NCBI RefSeq assembly: GCF_032050975.1
Contig: NZ_CP116967.1
Coordinates: forward strand, 2,291,001 to 2,355,000
Reading direction: 5' to 3'
Origin: Candidatus Nitrospira allomarina
Lineage (GTDB): Bacteria; Nitrospirota; Nitrospiria; Nitrospirales; UBA8639
DNA: 64,000 bases
Shown here: piece after piece, positions 1-10,199 of the stretch
Position numbering within the stretch: position 1 is the stretch's first letter
How the letters are laid out: each line of letters begins with the position of its first letter
Notes under the pieces: model-generated
Seen by the model: the letters and a program-made list of their open reading frames with translations, nothing else
Told to the model about the DNA's origin: nothing
Databases searched by the model: none
Program-made: the position numbers and the translations under genes

Positions 1-419
1 GAATAATCGATGCAGGCCTCATGATTGTGTGGTTGAGTGTGCCTGGAAAAACATTGTGACCAACTGAGAATCCTCAAAATTAACTTTTTGACATAGGAGC
101 TATTCGTGGCCTTGTATCCTGCTCTGGATCCGAAACCGGTGGTTCCCTTACGGGCCTTCTGGCTTTGGCTGTCGGAAGCAGGATTGCGGGTAATCTGATG
201 ATGCTTGCTGTGGCCAGGAATGTGATGATTGCCAGCGGGCGAAGGAAGAAGGTTATATCTTAGAGTTTCAGGAATTTTGCTCGGATCGGAGCGCCATTGA
301 CGATTATCCAAACGCTGGTCTATGCCATGTAGCTTGAATGGAGTGTGAGGTAGGAGAGTGTTGCAGAAACTTCATGACCCGCTTTATGCGTTACAGCGCT
401 TTTGTGCGGCAAAAAACGT
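1..419. other. No supported gene at the left edge
   Basis: Only short open frames are present here, none with a convincing ribosome site or a recognisable product. The first supported gene ends on the minus strand at 420. A sequence decaying from a neighbouring gene outside the window cannot be excluded. Confidence 0.5.
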
Positions 420-770
420 TTACGGTGAGAGTGCACGGATGTAATGCACAAGGTCCAGAACCTGTTCATCGGTGAAGGTGTCCGTCCAGCCATGCATTTC
501 GCCTCCCCCTTTTTTGATCATGGAAAAGAGTTCCTGGTCGGATTTGGCCTGTGTCATTTGCGAGGTCAAATTGGCAGGATCCTGTTCAAGGAAAGGACGT
601 AGAACGCCTCTCCCGTCCCTCTGAGGACCATGGCAATCTTGACAATATTGTTGAAAGAGCGCTTTGCCGGGTTGGGCCTGCTCTTCCATGGCTAGGGCCG
701 GGAGAAAAAATATCAGGCTCATGATCGTCGAGATGAGGATCGCTCCCTTAGATGAATGCAAAGGTTTCAT
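420..770 (-). CDS. Small exported c-type cytochrome (mono-heme)
   Basis: This is a small class I cytochrome c, probably a periplasmic electron carrier. The protein has an N-terminal hydrophobic segment (ILISTIMSLIFFLPALA) that fits a signal peptide, then one heme-binding CQDCH motif. A methionine in EMHG towards the C-terminus is the likely distal heme ligand, followed by the usual C-terminal helix (LVHYIRAL). I start it at the ATG at 770, which gives a clean signal peptide. An upstream GTG at 842 has a much better ribosome site (AAGGAGG, 8 nt away) and would add a 24-residue cytoplasmic lead, so the start is uncertain. It faces the same way as the IPT/TIG protein and the second cytochrome at 1503-1868. 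The heme family is clear; the partner enzyme is unknown. Confidence 0.75.
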   Translation of the reverse strand: MKPLHSSKGAILISTIMSLIFFLPALAMEEQAQPGKALFQQYCQDCHGPQRDGRGVLRPFLEQDPANLTSQMTQAKSDQELFSMIKKGGGEMHGWTDTFTDEQVLDLVHYIRALSP

Positions 771-929
771 GTGGATAAACATCAAGATAAAGGGTTCAGA
801 GCCCCACATCTTTAAAAACCTTTGGGGCCTATCCATCGTCACACCAGTGGCCTCCTTGCCAGTTGGCACTTCCTGTTCCACTGGGAACCTTTTTGCTCTT
901 GGTCAATACTGATTCGCCGCGTTTAGGGT

Positions 930-1370
930 CTATTCCTTTTTCTGGATGAGCACTGCGGACCGTACCGAACCGCCACCGGTCTCCACATTCACAAAAATTA
1001 TTCCTGTGGAAAGGTTGTCGGGCGCCGTTGCTTCTATTCTCTCATTTCCCTTGAGGGTGAAATCCTTCGCATTTTCGTACCCGAAGGTGACCGAGTGCAG
1101 GCATTCTTTTTTTTGCCCAAAATCTTCTCCAATGATGACCACTTTAGCACCTGCCTGAAATTCATCGGGTTCAATTTTTGTAATTTTTGGCCGGCGGCTT
1201 GGATCACAAACCGGATCCGCCTTGATTGTTTCCTCACTAGAGACCGAAGGTGAATCGGTGGTGGCCATTTGGGAGGGAAGGCCTGTTTGGGCATTTGCTT
1301 CGGTCATCCATAGGATGTTGAATCCGGTAAGGGGTCCCATCATGATAAGCAGTAGAATTGTAAGTCTCAT
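930..1370 (-). CDS. Exported IPT/TIG-domain protein
   Basis: The product is about 146 residues. It starts with a signal peptide (MRLTILLLIMMGPLTGFN to about residue 27, ending ANAQ) and then has a single immunoglobulin-like IPT/TIG domain. The domain signature is visible: PKITKIEPDEFQAGAKVVI, GEDFG, then TAPDNLSTGIIFVNV. IPT/TIG domains are beta-sandwich modules found in surface and periplasmic proteins; they carry no catalytic residues. The start at 1370 is supported by a GAGAGGA ribosome site just upstream. It lies between two small cytochromes c on the same strand, about 130-160 bp from each, so the three may act together at the envelope. That functional link is inference from position only. 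Confidence 0.75.
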   Translation of the reverse strand: MRLTILLLIMMGPLTGFNILWMTEANAQTGLPSQMATTDSPSVSSEETIKADPVCDPSRRPKITKIEPDEFQAGAKVVIIGEDFGQKKECLHSVTFGYENAKDFTLKGNERIEATAPDNLSTGIIFVNVETGGGSVRSAVLIQKKE

Positions 1371-1502
1371 AAGAATTCCTCTCTGGTATAAAAATGAGAA
1401 ACAAGCCGTACCTACTTCAAGGATGTTGTATTTAACCCTGAGTGAATCCCCTAAAGCTAGCCCTCTCTTAAAATTTGATGGCGGTCCTTTTTCCATCAAA
1501 TT

Positions 1503-1868
1503 TTAAGGCACTGAAGGTTCATAAGGCGCGAGTCGTCTGATGTAGGCGGTGACTGCCCGGATTTCTTCGACAGTGAGCTTGTCCCACCACCCGTGCATAG
1601 GACTGAAGGCCAGTCCCCAGATGATTGCTGAACGAAGGTCCGTCTCCGATTTGGCCCGGGATTCCATGCGTTGAAAATTGGCGGGCGGGACGACAAGCGC
1701 GGCAGCGTCCGGTCCATCGCCTTTTCCCTGGATACCGTGGCACCTCAGGCAGTGGGCCTGATACACAATCTCGCCTTGCAAGGGATCGACTTGCGGTTCC
1801 TGGGCTTCGGTGGGTATGGCCCACCCGATCAGCAGTATCACACTCCAAACCATGATGCGAGCTTTCAT
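1503..1868 (-). CDS. Small exported c-type cytochrome (mono-heme)
   Basis: This is a 121-residue periplasmic cytochrome c. It has a signal peptide (MKARIMVWSVILLIGWAIP, ending TEAQ), a CLRCH heme motif around residue 46, and a later MHGWW segment carrying the probable axial methionine. The C-terminal helix AVTAYIRRLAPYEP is typical of the family. The start at 1868 has an AAGGAGAG ribosome site at good spacing. The layout resembles the cytochrome at 420-770, and the two are probably paralogues: both share the CxxCHG core and the MHGW methionine region. It is likely a soluble or membrane-anchored electron shuttle; its redox partner cannot be told from this window. Confidence 0.85.
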   Translation of the reverse strand: MKARIMVWSVILLIGWAIPTEAQEPQVDPLQGEIVYQAHCLRCHGIQGKGDGPDAAALVVPPANFQRMESRAKSETDLRSAIIWGLAFSPMHGWWDKLTVEEIRAVTAYIRRLAPYEPSVP

Positions 1869-2526
1869 GAGATGTCTCTCCTTGTGAGTGTCCAAAAGGC
1901 ATTATTCTGGTGAGGCTCGGGGTACGAACGCGTTCCGTCTTATTTTTTAGTTTGCGATGGTTTGGATTTTTGGCCGGGACGTACCGAGCGGTTGGGGCCT
2001 TGCCATTCCCTCTCGCCAATTTGTCTTTATGTGACCAGTGGTATGTTGATATTGCCACCATCAGTGCCTCGGTTTTTCTAGAGAATTCATTCCCGGTGTG
2101 ACGCCAAACCTTATGAAGGTAGTGAGTCCAAGATTCATGCCGCCGTTTGTGATCGAATCTTTCTGTACAAGAAAGAATGAAAATGTTACCCACAAGAAAA
2201 AAATGGTGTCGTTGACTATTTTTTGAATGAGAATGCAGATTTAAAAAGTCCCATCCTGCCACATAGCCAGAGAGGTCATCCGTCCCACTTTGCCCCAATC
2301 CACATGGTGGAGGTGAGGATTTTTCAACTCATGTTTGTTGAATTCGGAAAGGGAAATGTCCCGTCAGGCAGCTTCGCAGTTGCGGGGGATGGGCCACTGT
2401 CGGTTTAGATCGCAGACTTTAGAATGTCACGGGTGGGTTCAAGATGAGGGGTGAGAGCCTTTGTCCGGGCTTCATGGGAACGGCGTTGATATATGAGCTG
2501 TCTTGCTTGGAGAGAAAGGCACATTA
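1869..2526. other. Intergenic stretch, no supported gene
   Basis: About 660 bases separate the second cytochrome from the small membrane peptide at 2527. Several open frames cross it on both strands, but their translations look random and have no ribosome site. It probably contains the promoter of the minus-strand cytochrome gene near 1870-2000, though no convincing sigma-70 boxes stand out. Confidence 0.5.
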
Positions 2527-2655
2527 TTAGCGGATCAATGTCTCATTCACGGTTGAAAAAAGTCGATTAATCAGTTCGCCCGATAGGGAGCCGACGGCAG
2601 TGGCCACCAGCGCTGACAACAGAATGCCGATGAAAATGATGAAGAGAAACCTCAT
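2527..2655 (-). CDS. Small single-pass membrane protein (42 aa)
   Basis: I do not recognise a family. The peptide begins MRFLFIIFIGILLSALVATA, one strong hydrophobic helix, and ends in a polar amphipathic tail (LINRLFSTVNETLIR). The start at 2655 is supported by an AAGGAGC ribosome site 8 nt upstream, and the frame is open only over this segment plus a meaningless upstream extension. Together with the tiny genes at 6419, 13194 and 15109 it suggests a set of small envelope proteins. The call is based on hydrophobicity and the ribosome site only. Confidence 0.5.
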   Translation of the reverse strand: MRFLFIIFIGILLSALVATAVGSLSGELINRLFSTVNETLIR

Positions 2656-3158
2656 GAAGGGCTCCTTATTATGATGATGGCCGTACCGTACGGGTTGATT
2701 GTTGGATGGTCTCATTGAGCTTTTCCATTATTTACTTGAGTGCCAGAGGTAAAATTCAAATGATTTCCGATTATATGAAGCGCTGTATTGGCTACAATTT
2801 ATAGCGTGGGGGGAACTGACATGAACATGCCTCAAAAGATGGGGAATTAAGGCCTCGCGTGTGCTGGGCAGGAGTCCGGGGAAGTTTCGTGATTGGAGGG
2901 GGAGGCAAACCGGATAGAGGTTTGGGGCATTCCGGAGAGAAACTGACAAAGAGAAAAGTGAAGAGCGGGATTCGCTTCTCGGCTTGGTTTCCTAGATGAT
3001 TGGCCACACCCGTTGGCGCGGCAATCGCTCTGTGTTCTTATTCGATTTCGACAAGGGGCGGGGAGGAAGACCGGATCGTTCTCAGGTCGGCGGTTATGAA
3101 GGGAGGGCCTGTTGAGTCGGTCTCGAAAATTGTTCTTGAGAACAGGGACCGCTTGAGC
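2656..3158. other. Intergenic stretch, no supported gene
   Basis: About 500 bases lie between the end of cbpM (3159) and the small membrane gene. Open frames here are short, mutually overlapping and lack ribosome sites. I see no clear hairpin with a T-run for cbpM termination. Confidence 0.45.
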
Positions 3159-3485
3159 TTACTGGCTGGAAAGATTGTGGATCTGTTGTTCCAATTCCTC
3201 GATGCGGTCCAACAATTCCAAAGCCACGCTGACTCCCGGCCAGTTGATCCCTAAGTCTCGATGTAACCGGAGTCCGCGGCTTAACCGGTCAATGGCGTCC
3301 TCGGGAAACAACACCATTCCCTCCGGGTCCGGTTCCGGTGGTTGAATAATTTCCCATTGCAAACAGACCTCCAACATGTCTTCGCCGATCCCTAATCGTG
3401 TACAGACTTCTTCACGGCGAATTCTTCCGAAGGTGATGATTTCCGCGGTAACCTGTTCTAAGGATGGTTCTGAGTCGTCAGTCAT
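3159..3485 (-). CDS. cbpM: CbpM-type chaperone modulator
   Basis: The product is about 108 residues and matches the CbpM family, which binds the J-domain of CbpA and regulates its co-chaperone and DNA-binding activity. It has a MerR-like helix-turn-helix start (RIRREEVCTRLGIGEDMLEV), the WEIIQPPEPDPEG segment, then a helical region (RGLRLHRDLGINWPGVSVAL) and a C-terminal coiled coil (LLDRIEELEQQI). The chosen ATG at 3485 overlaps the cbpA stop by 8 bp, as expected for a translationally coupled pair; an ATG 12 bp further upstream is possible. Its position directly behind cbpA is the classic arrangement. No key region appears missing. Confidence 0.9.
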   Translation of the reverse strand: MTDDSEPSLEQVTAEIITFGRIRREEVCTRLGIGEDMLEVCLQWEIIQPPEPDPEGMVLFPEDAIDRLSRGLRLHRDLGINWPGVSVALELLDRIEELEQQIHNLSSQ

Positions 3486-4437
3486 TGGCGGCCTCACGAA
3501 GAAGAGTTGAACGGGGATCTGGGTGATCGAACTTAGCTAATTGCTCATAGAGTTGTTGTTCCTCGGAAGAAGGAGTCTCGGGGGTGACGATGTCCAGAAC
3601 TACAAATTGATCTCCATGCCCTCCTGTTCGTTTGGGCAGACCCTTTCCCTTTAATCGCATTCGTTGTTGGGATTGGCTCCCGGCGGGAACTTTCAAACGG
3701 ACCGTTCCTGATAACGTGGGCACCGGAATGTCGGTGCCCAATACGGCCTCCCACGGCCAAAGCGGGAGCGTGACCACAATATCTGAATCTTTGCGTTGAA
3801 ACACGGGATGAGGGGCAATTTGTACATGAAAAAATAAATCCCCTGGTGGTCCTCCTCCGCGACCAGGCGCACCTTTTCCTTTCACCCGTAAACGTTCGCC
3901 ATCTCGAACTCCGGCCGGAATGCGAACTTCGATTGAGCGGGGCGTTCCCCCGGCATCAGAAAGATTTAAGGCGCGGCGCGTGCCGGTGAAGGCTTCCCGG
4001 AGTGAGATCGGCAGATTGGCTTCCAGGTCGGCCCCCGCCATCGCGAAGCCGCGAAAGCCGGCCCCTTCCCGTTGAGCTCCCTGCCGGAACATGCTCTCAA
4101 AAATATCACTGAAATCAGCGCCCCCTTGGGTAAATCCACCAGGACCTCCCCCCGGATACGCTCCGCCGCCCTGTTGGCGGGCCCGTTCGTAGGCCTCGGC
4201 TTCCTTCCAGTTCATGCCGTATTGATCGTACTTTTTTCTGTTTTCCTCATCCCCAAGGACTTCATAGGCTTCATTCAGCTCTTTGAATTTCTTTTCCATT
4301 TCCGTCTTTTTTTCGCCGGGATGTAAATCCGGATGATATTGGCGTGCCAGCCGACGATAGGCTTTTTTAAGCTCTTTGGCGTCAACGGTTTTTTTGACCC
4401 CCAGTATGTCGTAAAGATCGCGTTGTGCGGATGCCAT
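3478..4437 (-). CDS. cbpA: DnaJ-class co-chaperone CbpA
   Basis: This 319-residue protein is a DnaJ-family Hsp40 of the CbpA type, a DnaK co-chaperone that also binds curved DNA. The J-domain covers residues 6-73, with the HPD tripeptide in QYHPDLHPGEKK. A glycine/phenylalanine-rich linker (GGGAYPGGGPGGFTQGG) follows, then two DnaJ C-terminal beta domains; VKGKGAPGRGGGPPGDL and LKGKGLPKRTGGHGDQ mark the substrate-binding halves. The cysteine-rich zinc domain of true DnaJ is absent, which separates CbpA from DnaJ. It is immediately followed by cbpM with overlapping ends. Expression is probably stress or stationary-phase linked, as in enterobacteria, but no promoter is identified here. Confidence 0.95.
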   Translation of the reverse strand: MASAQRDLYDILGVKKTVDAKELKKAYRRLARQYHPDLHPGEKKTEMEKKFKELNEAYEVLGDEENRKKYDQYGMNWKEAEAYERARQQGGGAYPGGGPGGFTQGGADFSDIFESMFRQGAQREGAGFRGFAMAGADLEANLPISLREAFTGTRRALNLSDAGGTPRSIEVRIPAGVRDGERLRVKGKGAPGRGGGPPGDLFFHVQIAPHPVFQRKDSDIVVTLPLWPWEAVLGTDIPVPTLSGTVRLKVPAGSQSQQRMRLKGKGLPKRTGGHGDQFVVLDIVTPETPSSEEQQLYEQLAKFDHPDPRSTLLREAAND

Positions 4438-4692
4438 AAATAAAAATCCTTGACTAATTTAAGAAAGGGCTAGGCTTATGGAGAACAACAAGGTGTAAAA
4501 CTAGCGTGTTTCCCTAAAAGAATACAAGAGCCCAGGATGAGGCTGTAAACGCCTCTTTGAGAAAATTTCGTAGCGGGGTAACTATGGGCCGGGGGACTCA
4601 GATGATAATTCGTATCGTACGACGCAGGATACGCACGCTTAATAAATTTCATGACTAAATTTGTATTTGTGGTGGCTCAGTTTTTCGGTTTA

Positions 4693-4715
4693 GGGGGCAC
4701 TAATGGAGTGCCCCC
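4693..4715. terminator. Strong GC hairpin downstream of degP
   Basis: A perfect 9-bp inverted repeat (GGGGGCACT / AGTGCCCCC, loop AATGG) lies 37 bp past the degP stop codon and upstream of cbpA. A short T-run follows on the plus strand only. It may stop degP transcription or mark a processing site; without a clear U-tract on the minus strand this is not a textbook terminator. Confidence 0.5.
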
Positions 4716-4751
4716 ATTTTCCAGGATGATGTAGAAACCTGCCTCATCAAA

Positions 4752-6290
<1,539 letters not shown>

Positions 6291-6418
6291 TGGACCTCAC
6301 AAAGAAAATTCGACTATGTGGAAAGAACTTTCATACAAGCAGTCTTGTTTCACATCAAAAATCCCCAAGCCTTAAAGCTCTGAAATAAATAAAAGTTTAT
6401 GTCTGTTTTCTGGATAGT

Positions 6419-6508
6419 TCATTCAATAAATCCAATGAACCATTTCAGAATCAGCGCATCGATAAATATGATCGCGACAATACAACCAATGGTAAGCAAT
6501 TCAAACAT
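6419..6508 (-). CDS. Small hydrophobic peptide (29 aa)
   Basis: I do not recognise a family. This frame encodes a 29-residue peptide (MFELLTIGCIVAIIFIDALI then LKWFIGFIE) that is essentially one membrane helix with an acidic residue at each end. The start at 6508 has a strong GGGAGGTG ribosome site 5 nt upstream. The hydrophobic content and the precise ribosome site argue for a real small membrane protein. It lies 128 bp upstream of degP on the same strand. Function unknown. Confidence 0.45.
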   Translation of the reverse strand: MFELLTIGCIVAIIFIDALILKWFIGFIE

Positions 6509-7191
6509 CGGACACCTCCCTTTATTTGATACATAGGGGAGCCGGTTGCGTCCCGAATGCCGCTCTTTAGAACTGGAGGAACGCTCCTGCATGTTTTTCA
6601 AATAAGACCAAAGATTCCTATGGTCAAGAGGTGGGCGTCCTGATAATTCCGTTCCACGGACACGTTCGAAATTCTATATCCGGCCTATATTGATGTAGGT
6701 GCCCATTCGGAAGCTTATGAATTTAGACTCTTCTAATGCCTGAACAGATGGCTTGGGCCATATTGACTTTGAACTTAATCAAAATTATTTCTAATTATTA
6801 TTGATGATCCATTGAGAGGGTTCTTCGTAAGTCGGGCTTTTGGATTAATCGCAATCGCAAATTGAATCTCGAACTCTGGGCGTCCACAAGTCGGAGGTAG
6901 GTGCCTCAGTGAAACAAATAGTTATGACCTAACCGCCACTGTTTACGGCAACGATTCAAGGAAATGTGTTGGTTCGGCTCAAGCATTGACGTACTCACCC
7001 AGCGGTAGCGCACCGGTTGCGGCGCGGGGATCTCATGCTCCATGGGTGGGTCTATTCCATTGCTGAGGTGTGGGTGTATGCCTCTCAAAACGGAACGTTA
7101 ATTTTTCCGAAAGGGTTGGTTTTGGAAAGAAAAGTTGGAAGGTGCTTTTGCAGGAATTTTACAGCTAAACCAGGATTGTGGAAATTTTTTC
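6509..7191. other. Intergenic stretch upstream of the SulP gene
   Basis: Nearly 700 bases without a supported gene. The stretch is AT-rich around 6760-6850. Promoters for the divergent small membrane gene (minus) and the SulP transporter (plus) should lie here, but no clear boxes stand out. Confidence 0.45.
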
Positions 7192-8718
7192 ATGATGGGA
7201 TGGGACGATTTCCGACATGATTTCTTAGCGTCAATTGTGGTTTTTCTCGTGGCGCTGCCGTTATGCATGGGAATTGCCATTGCTTCAGGTGCCCCTCCTG
7301 CAGCTGGACTTCTCACGGGCATAATTGGGGGTCTTGTTGTTGGATTCCTTACAGGGTGCCCTCTTCAGGTCAGCGGGCCGGCGGCCGGACTATCCGTGAT
7401 TGTTTTTGATGTTATTCAGCGATTCGGCATGGCCAAACTCGGCGTCATTATTCTATTGGCAGGAGGAATACAAATTGTGGCGGGCCTACTTCAGCTCGGA
7501 CAATGGTTCCGAGCCGTTTCCCCGGCTGTTATTCAGAGTATGATGGCTGGTATCGGGGTTCTCATTTTTGCCAGTCAATTCCATATTATGGTCGGGGATA
7601 CCCCTAGACCGAGTGGGATTGAGAATATCTGGGCGATCCCAGAAGCCATATGGAAAGGCTTATTTCCTCAACCAGGAGAAACCAACACTCACTGGGTGGC
7701 AGCACGAATCGGACTGCTCACGATTGTTTCAATGATTCTCTGGCAACTTCTCGTGCCCAAAAGATTTCAATTTTTTCCTGCCCCCTTGGCGGGCGTGCTC
7801 ATAGCGAGTGGAGAAGCGTACATCCAACATCTTCCCATTGAGTATATCCATATTCGGGATAACATCTTTAGCGCGATTAATTTTCCCTCAGTGGATGGCC
7901 TGACTCATCTTCTGGATACTTCCATATTGGCAACTGCAGTAGCGGTGGCCTTTATAGCCAGTGCGGAAACTCTGTTGTGCGCCACCGCCGTGGATCAAAT
8001 ACATTCAGGGCCCCGAACGCGGTATAACCGTGAAATGATGGCTCAGGGGGTCGGGAACCTACTTTGCGGGATTCTAGGAGCCTTACCCATGACCGGGGTG
8101 ATTGTTCGAAGTACAGCGAATATACAAAGTGGAGCCCGCACGAGGGCGTCAGCTATTTTTCATGGTGTATGGCTACTCCTCTTTGTGGCATTTATGCCTC
8201 AGGTTCTGAGATTGATTCCAATCGCCAGTTTGGCAGCCGTCTTGGTCTATACCGGCTATACCCTGATTAATGTGCAGGCAATTCGATCCCTTTCCAAATA
8301 CGGTTATGGAGAAATTCTCGTGTATGGAGTAACCCTGGTAACCATTGTTGCGACAAACTTACTCACCGGGGTGCTTATGGGCTTGGGGGTAGCACTTGCG
8401 AGATTAATTTATACAACCCACGCGTTGGAAATTTCGCTTGATAAGGGGTTAAACAACGGTCCTGCTTGCATACATCTTTCAGGAACGGCAACTTTTATCA
8501 GCCTTCCCAAATTGGCTAATGCCTTGGATCAAATACCGATGGGGAAAGAGGTCCACATAGGTTTTGAAAATCTTTTGTATATCGACCACGCCTGCCTTAC
8601 TCTTTTGAGATCGTGGAAGGAATTTCATGAACGCCAAAACGGAAAAGTATCCGTCGATTGGGAAAAATTGGAATCCAAGTTTCTTGACCACCAGGACAAT
8701 CCTTGCAAGCTTCCGTAA
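7192..8718 (+). CDS. SulP family anion permease with STAS domain
   Basis: The product is a SulP/SLC26-type inner-membrane anion transporter of about 508 residues. Members carry sulfate, bicarbonate or other anions, usually coupled to sodium or protons. The membrane core begins right after the start (FLASIVVFLVALPLCMGIAI), includes the conserved GLLTGIIGGLVVGFL and LQVSGPAAGLSV stretches, and gives 10-12 or more predicted helices. The C-terminal 90 residues form a compact STAS-like domain (LSGTATFISLPKLANALDQI then IGFENLLYIDHACLTLL). The start is ambiguous: I use the ATG at 7192, but a TTG at 7135 has a GGAAAG site upstream and would add 19 residues. The substrate cannot be decided; bicarbonate/sodium symport would suit an autotroph, but that is inference. 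Confidence 0.9.
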   Translation: MMGWDDFRHDFLASIVVFLVALPLCMGIAIASGAPPAAGLLTGIIGGLVVGFLTGCPLQVSGPAAGLSVIVFDVIQRFGMAKLGVIILLAGGIQIVAGLLQLGQWFRAVSPAVIQSMMAGIGVLIFASQFHIMVGDTPRPSGIENIWAIPEAIWKGLFPQPGETNTHWVAARIGLLTIVSMILWQLLVPKRFQFFPAPLAGVLIASGEAYIQHLPIEYIHIRDNIFSAINFPSVDGLTHLLDTSILATAVAVAFIASAETLLCATAVDQIHSGPRTRYNREMMAQGVGNLLCGILGALPMTGVIVRSTANIQSGARTRASAIFHGVWLLLFVAFMPQVLRLIPIASLAAVLVYTGYTLINVQAIRSLSKYGYGEILVYGVTLVTIVATNLLTGVLMGLGVALARLIYTTHALEISLDKGLNNGPACIHLSGTATFISLPKLANALDQIPMGKEVHIGFENLLYIDHACLTLLRSWKEFHERQNGKVSVDWEKLESKFLDHQDNPCKLP

Positions 8719-8812
8719 AACGACCTACATTTTTTATAGTTCGTACAGGTGAAAATGAATACAGTATCAAATTGAAATGGGTATGGTGAATTTCCTCTCG
8801 AAAACCTGCACA

Positions 8813-9190
8813 TCAATTTGTCTTTACTTTCATTGCCAAACTATTCTTTCCACGGATAAATGGATTGCTCCGACCCCCATGAGGTCGGATGGCAGCTTCA
8901 TTGTTCTCATCTTCCCAGCCGAAAAATATCCGCACAATCTGCCCATCCCTCAATCGCCTCTTTAATGGCAGTTCCTCAGGTTGAGGAGAAAATAATTCGT
9001 GTTGGTTAAAGGCATGCCGGATTAAGTCCTTGGGGAACTCAAGCGATTCCACGGGACCCTCATAAAAACATCTTTGACAACAGAAGGCGAAGTGAGGCTT
9101 CGTGAAGGGTAAAAGAACACAATGGCAATCGAAGAAAGTAGGCACCCTGTAGAATTCGAAAAAAAACGAAGGGTTCCACATGCGCGCCAT
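8813..9190 (-). CDS. Hypothetical protein with N-terminal Cys cluster
   Basis: I do not recognise this 125-residue product. The first third is rich in aromatic residues and cysteines (FFDCHCVLL, then FAFCCQRCFY), which could bind a metal. The remainder is charged and protein-like (LPLKRRLRDGQIVRIFFGWE, DENNEAAIRPHGGRSNPF). The N-terminus is uncertain: no good ribosome site precedes the ATG at 9190, although a GAGGTG lies about 15 nt upstream. It stands alone and faces the SulP gene. Confidence is moderate to low because only composition and length support it. Confidence 0.45.
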   Translation of the reverse strand: MARMWNPSFFFEFYRVPTFFDCHCVLLPFTKPHFAFCCQRCFYEGPVESLEFPKDLIRHAFNQHELFSPQPEELPLKRRLRDGQIVRIFFGWEDENNEAAIRPHGGRSNPFIRGKNSLAMKVKTN

Positions 9191-9454
9191 TTTGGCAGGC
9201 GCTGCACCTCACTCAATGAGCCCGCCAATCATAAAATACAGAGATCCTTGACTTTTTGCCTTCAGGGATTATTCAAAAAAGCAAGGTAAAGAAATCATTC
9301 TTTTCCAAAAAAAAGAGAGATTTCGTTAAAAAATAAGACTAGCTCTAAGCTTGTTGGACTGAATTTTCTTCCTGAGTTAGAGAAGGAAGGATACTGTATT
9401 TGCTTAAAGTTCATGAGAGGGCCAAGAAAAGAGGAGACATTGGAGGAAAGCAAG

Positions 9455-9664
9455 ATGAGTTATAGCATGGATCATCTGTATAGCCCCTATGCACATCTTT
9501 ATCAGCAGGTGTTTGAACGCGGTCATGAGATGAAGGGATATAATTTTGGAAATGCCCCAACGGAAAAAAAACTCGCCGCCGCCGGTCCAATTTGCTCGCC
9601 CGCTCAAATGGTGGTCAATGGATCGCCCGGAGCGACTCAGGGTGGTCCGGCATATTCGAGATAA
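9455..9664 (+). CDS. Small hypothetical protein (69 aa)
   Basis: No family is recognised. The peptide MSYSMDHLYSPYAHLYQQVF continues through a polar middle (GHEMKGYNFGNAPTEKK) to a Gly/Pro-rich end. The start at 9455 is chosen because GGAGGAAAG lies at ideal spacing; a further in-frame ATG at 9413 lacks one. The tyrosine-rich N-terminus and lack of a signal peptide suggest a small cytosolic protein. A second open frame overlaps its 3' part and runs to 9845, but that frame has no ribosome site. Confidence 0.5.
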   Translation: MSYSMDHLYSPYAHLYQQVFERGHEMKGYNFGNAPTEKKLAAAGPICSPAQMVVNGSPGATQGGPAYSR

Positions 9665-10199
9665 TTATTTGCACGAAATTCTGAAGATTGGAGATTGGAA
9701 CAAAACGTTTAACACGGCGGATAGTTCAAAAGATCAAAGTAGGGAGAAAGGAATTGGTTGTATTTTCCATACGCAAGGCCAACCTTCCGGTTTGAAGGGG
9801 AAGAAGGTTCCCTCCATTCACACTACAGGTGAATGGGCGGCGTAACATGATCTCGCTATGCTTCTCTATTGGAGATAAGGTTATATGAAGAATATAAAAA
9901 AATTTCTATGCTGAAATATTTTTTCTTAAAAACACCACGGAACATTGCCGGTCCGAAGCATTTTCTTGACTTGATCTAAAAAATGATTATCGAATTTTTA
10001 ATTGAAGACGATACTGTGGATTCTTCGAAGCCGTTTTACTTTACCTCTAATCAGAGAGGAAAAAGCTTATATTGAGCAAAGGAGAGTTGTAATGGTTTCC
10101 TGAATTCAAAGACCCTTCGAGGATCAAGCACAGAATCGTAGAAACATACGGATTTCAACTAAATTTATGTCAGAGATGAAGGGAAAGAAAGGAGGCGAC
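9665..10199. other. Leader region upstream of the YfdX-like gene
   Basis: About 530 bases. The first 180 lie in an unsupported open frame that starts inside the preceding gene. The rest is AT-rich and probably holds the promoter of the exported YfdX-like gene; a TTGACT box near 9967 is the only candidate element and has no convincing -10 partner. Confidence 0.4.

Noticed and set aside
1519-2298. A 259-codon open frame on the minus strand overlapping the second cytochrome
   Set aside because: It is out of frame with the clear heme-protein gene, its translation is not protein-like and it has no ribosome site.
9546-9845. A 99-codon plus-strand frame downstream of the small gene at 9455
   Set aside because: No ribosome site, starts inside another gene, and the translation shows no family features. 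A frameshift fusion was considered but nothing supports it.
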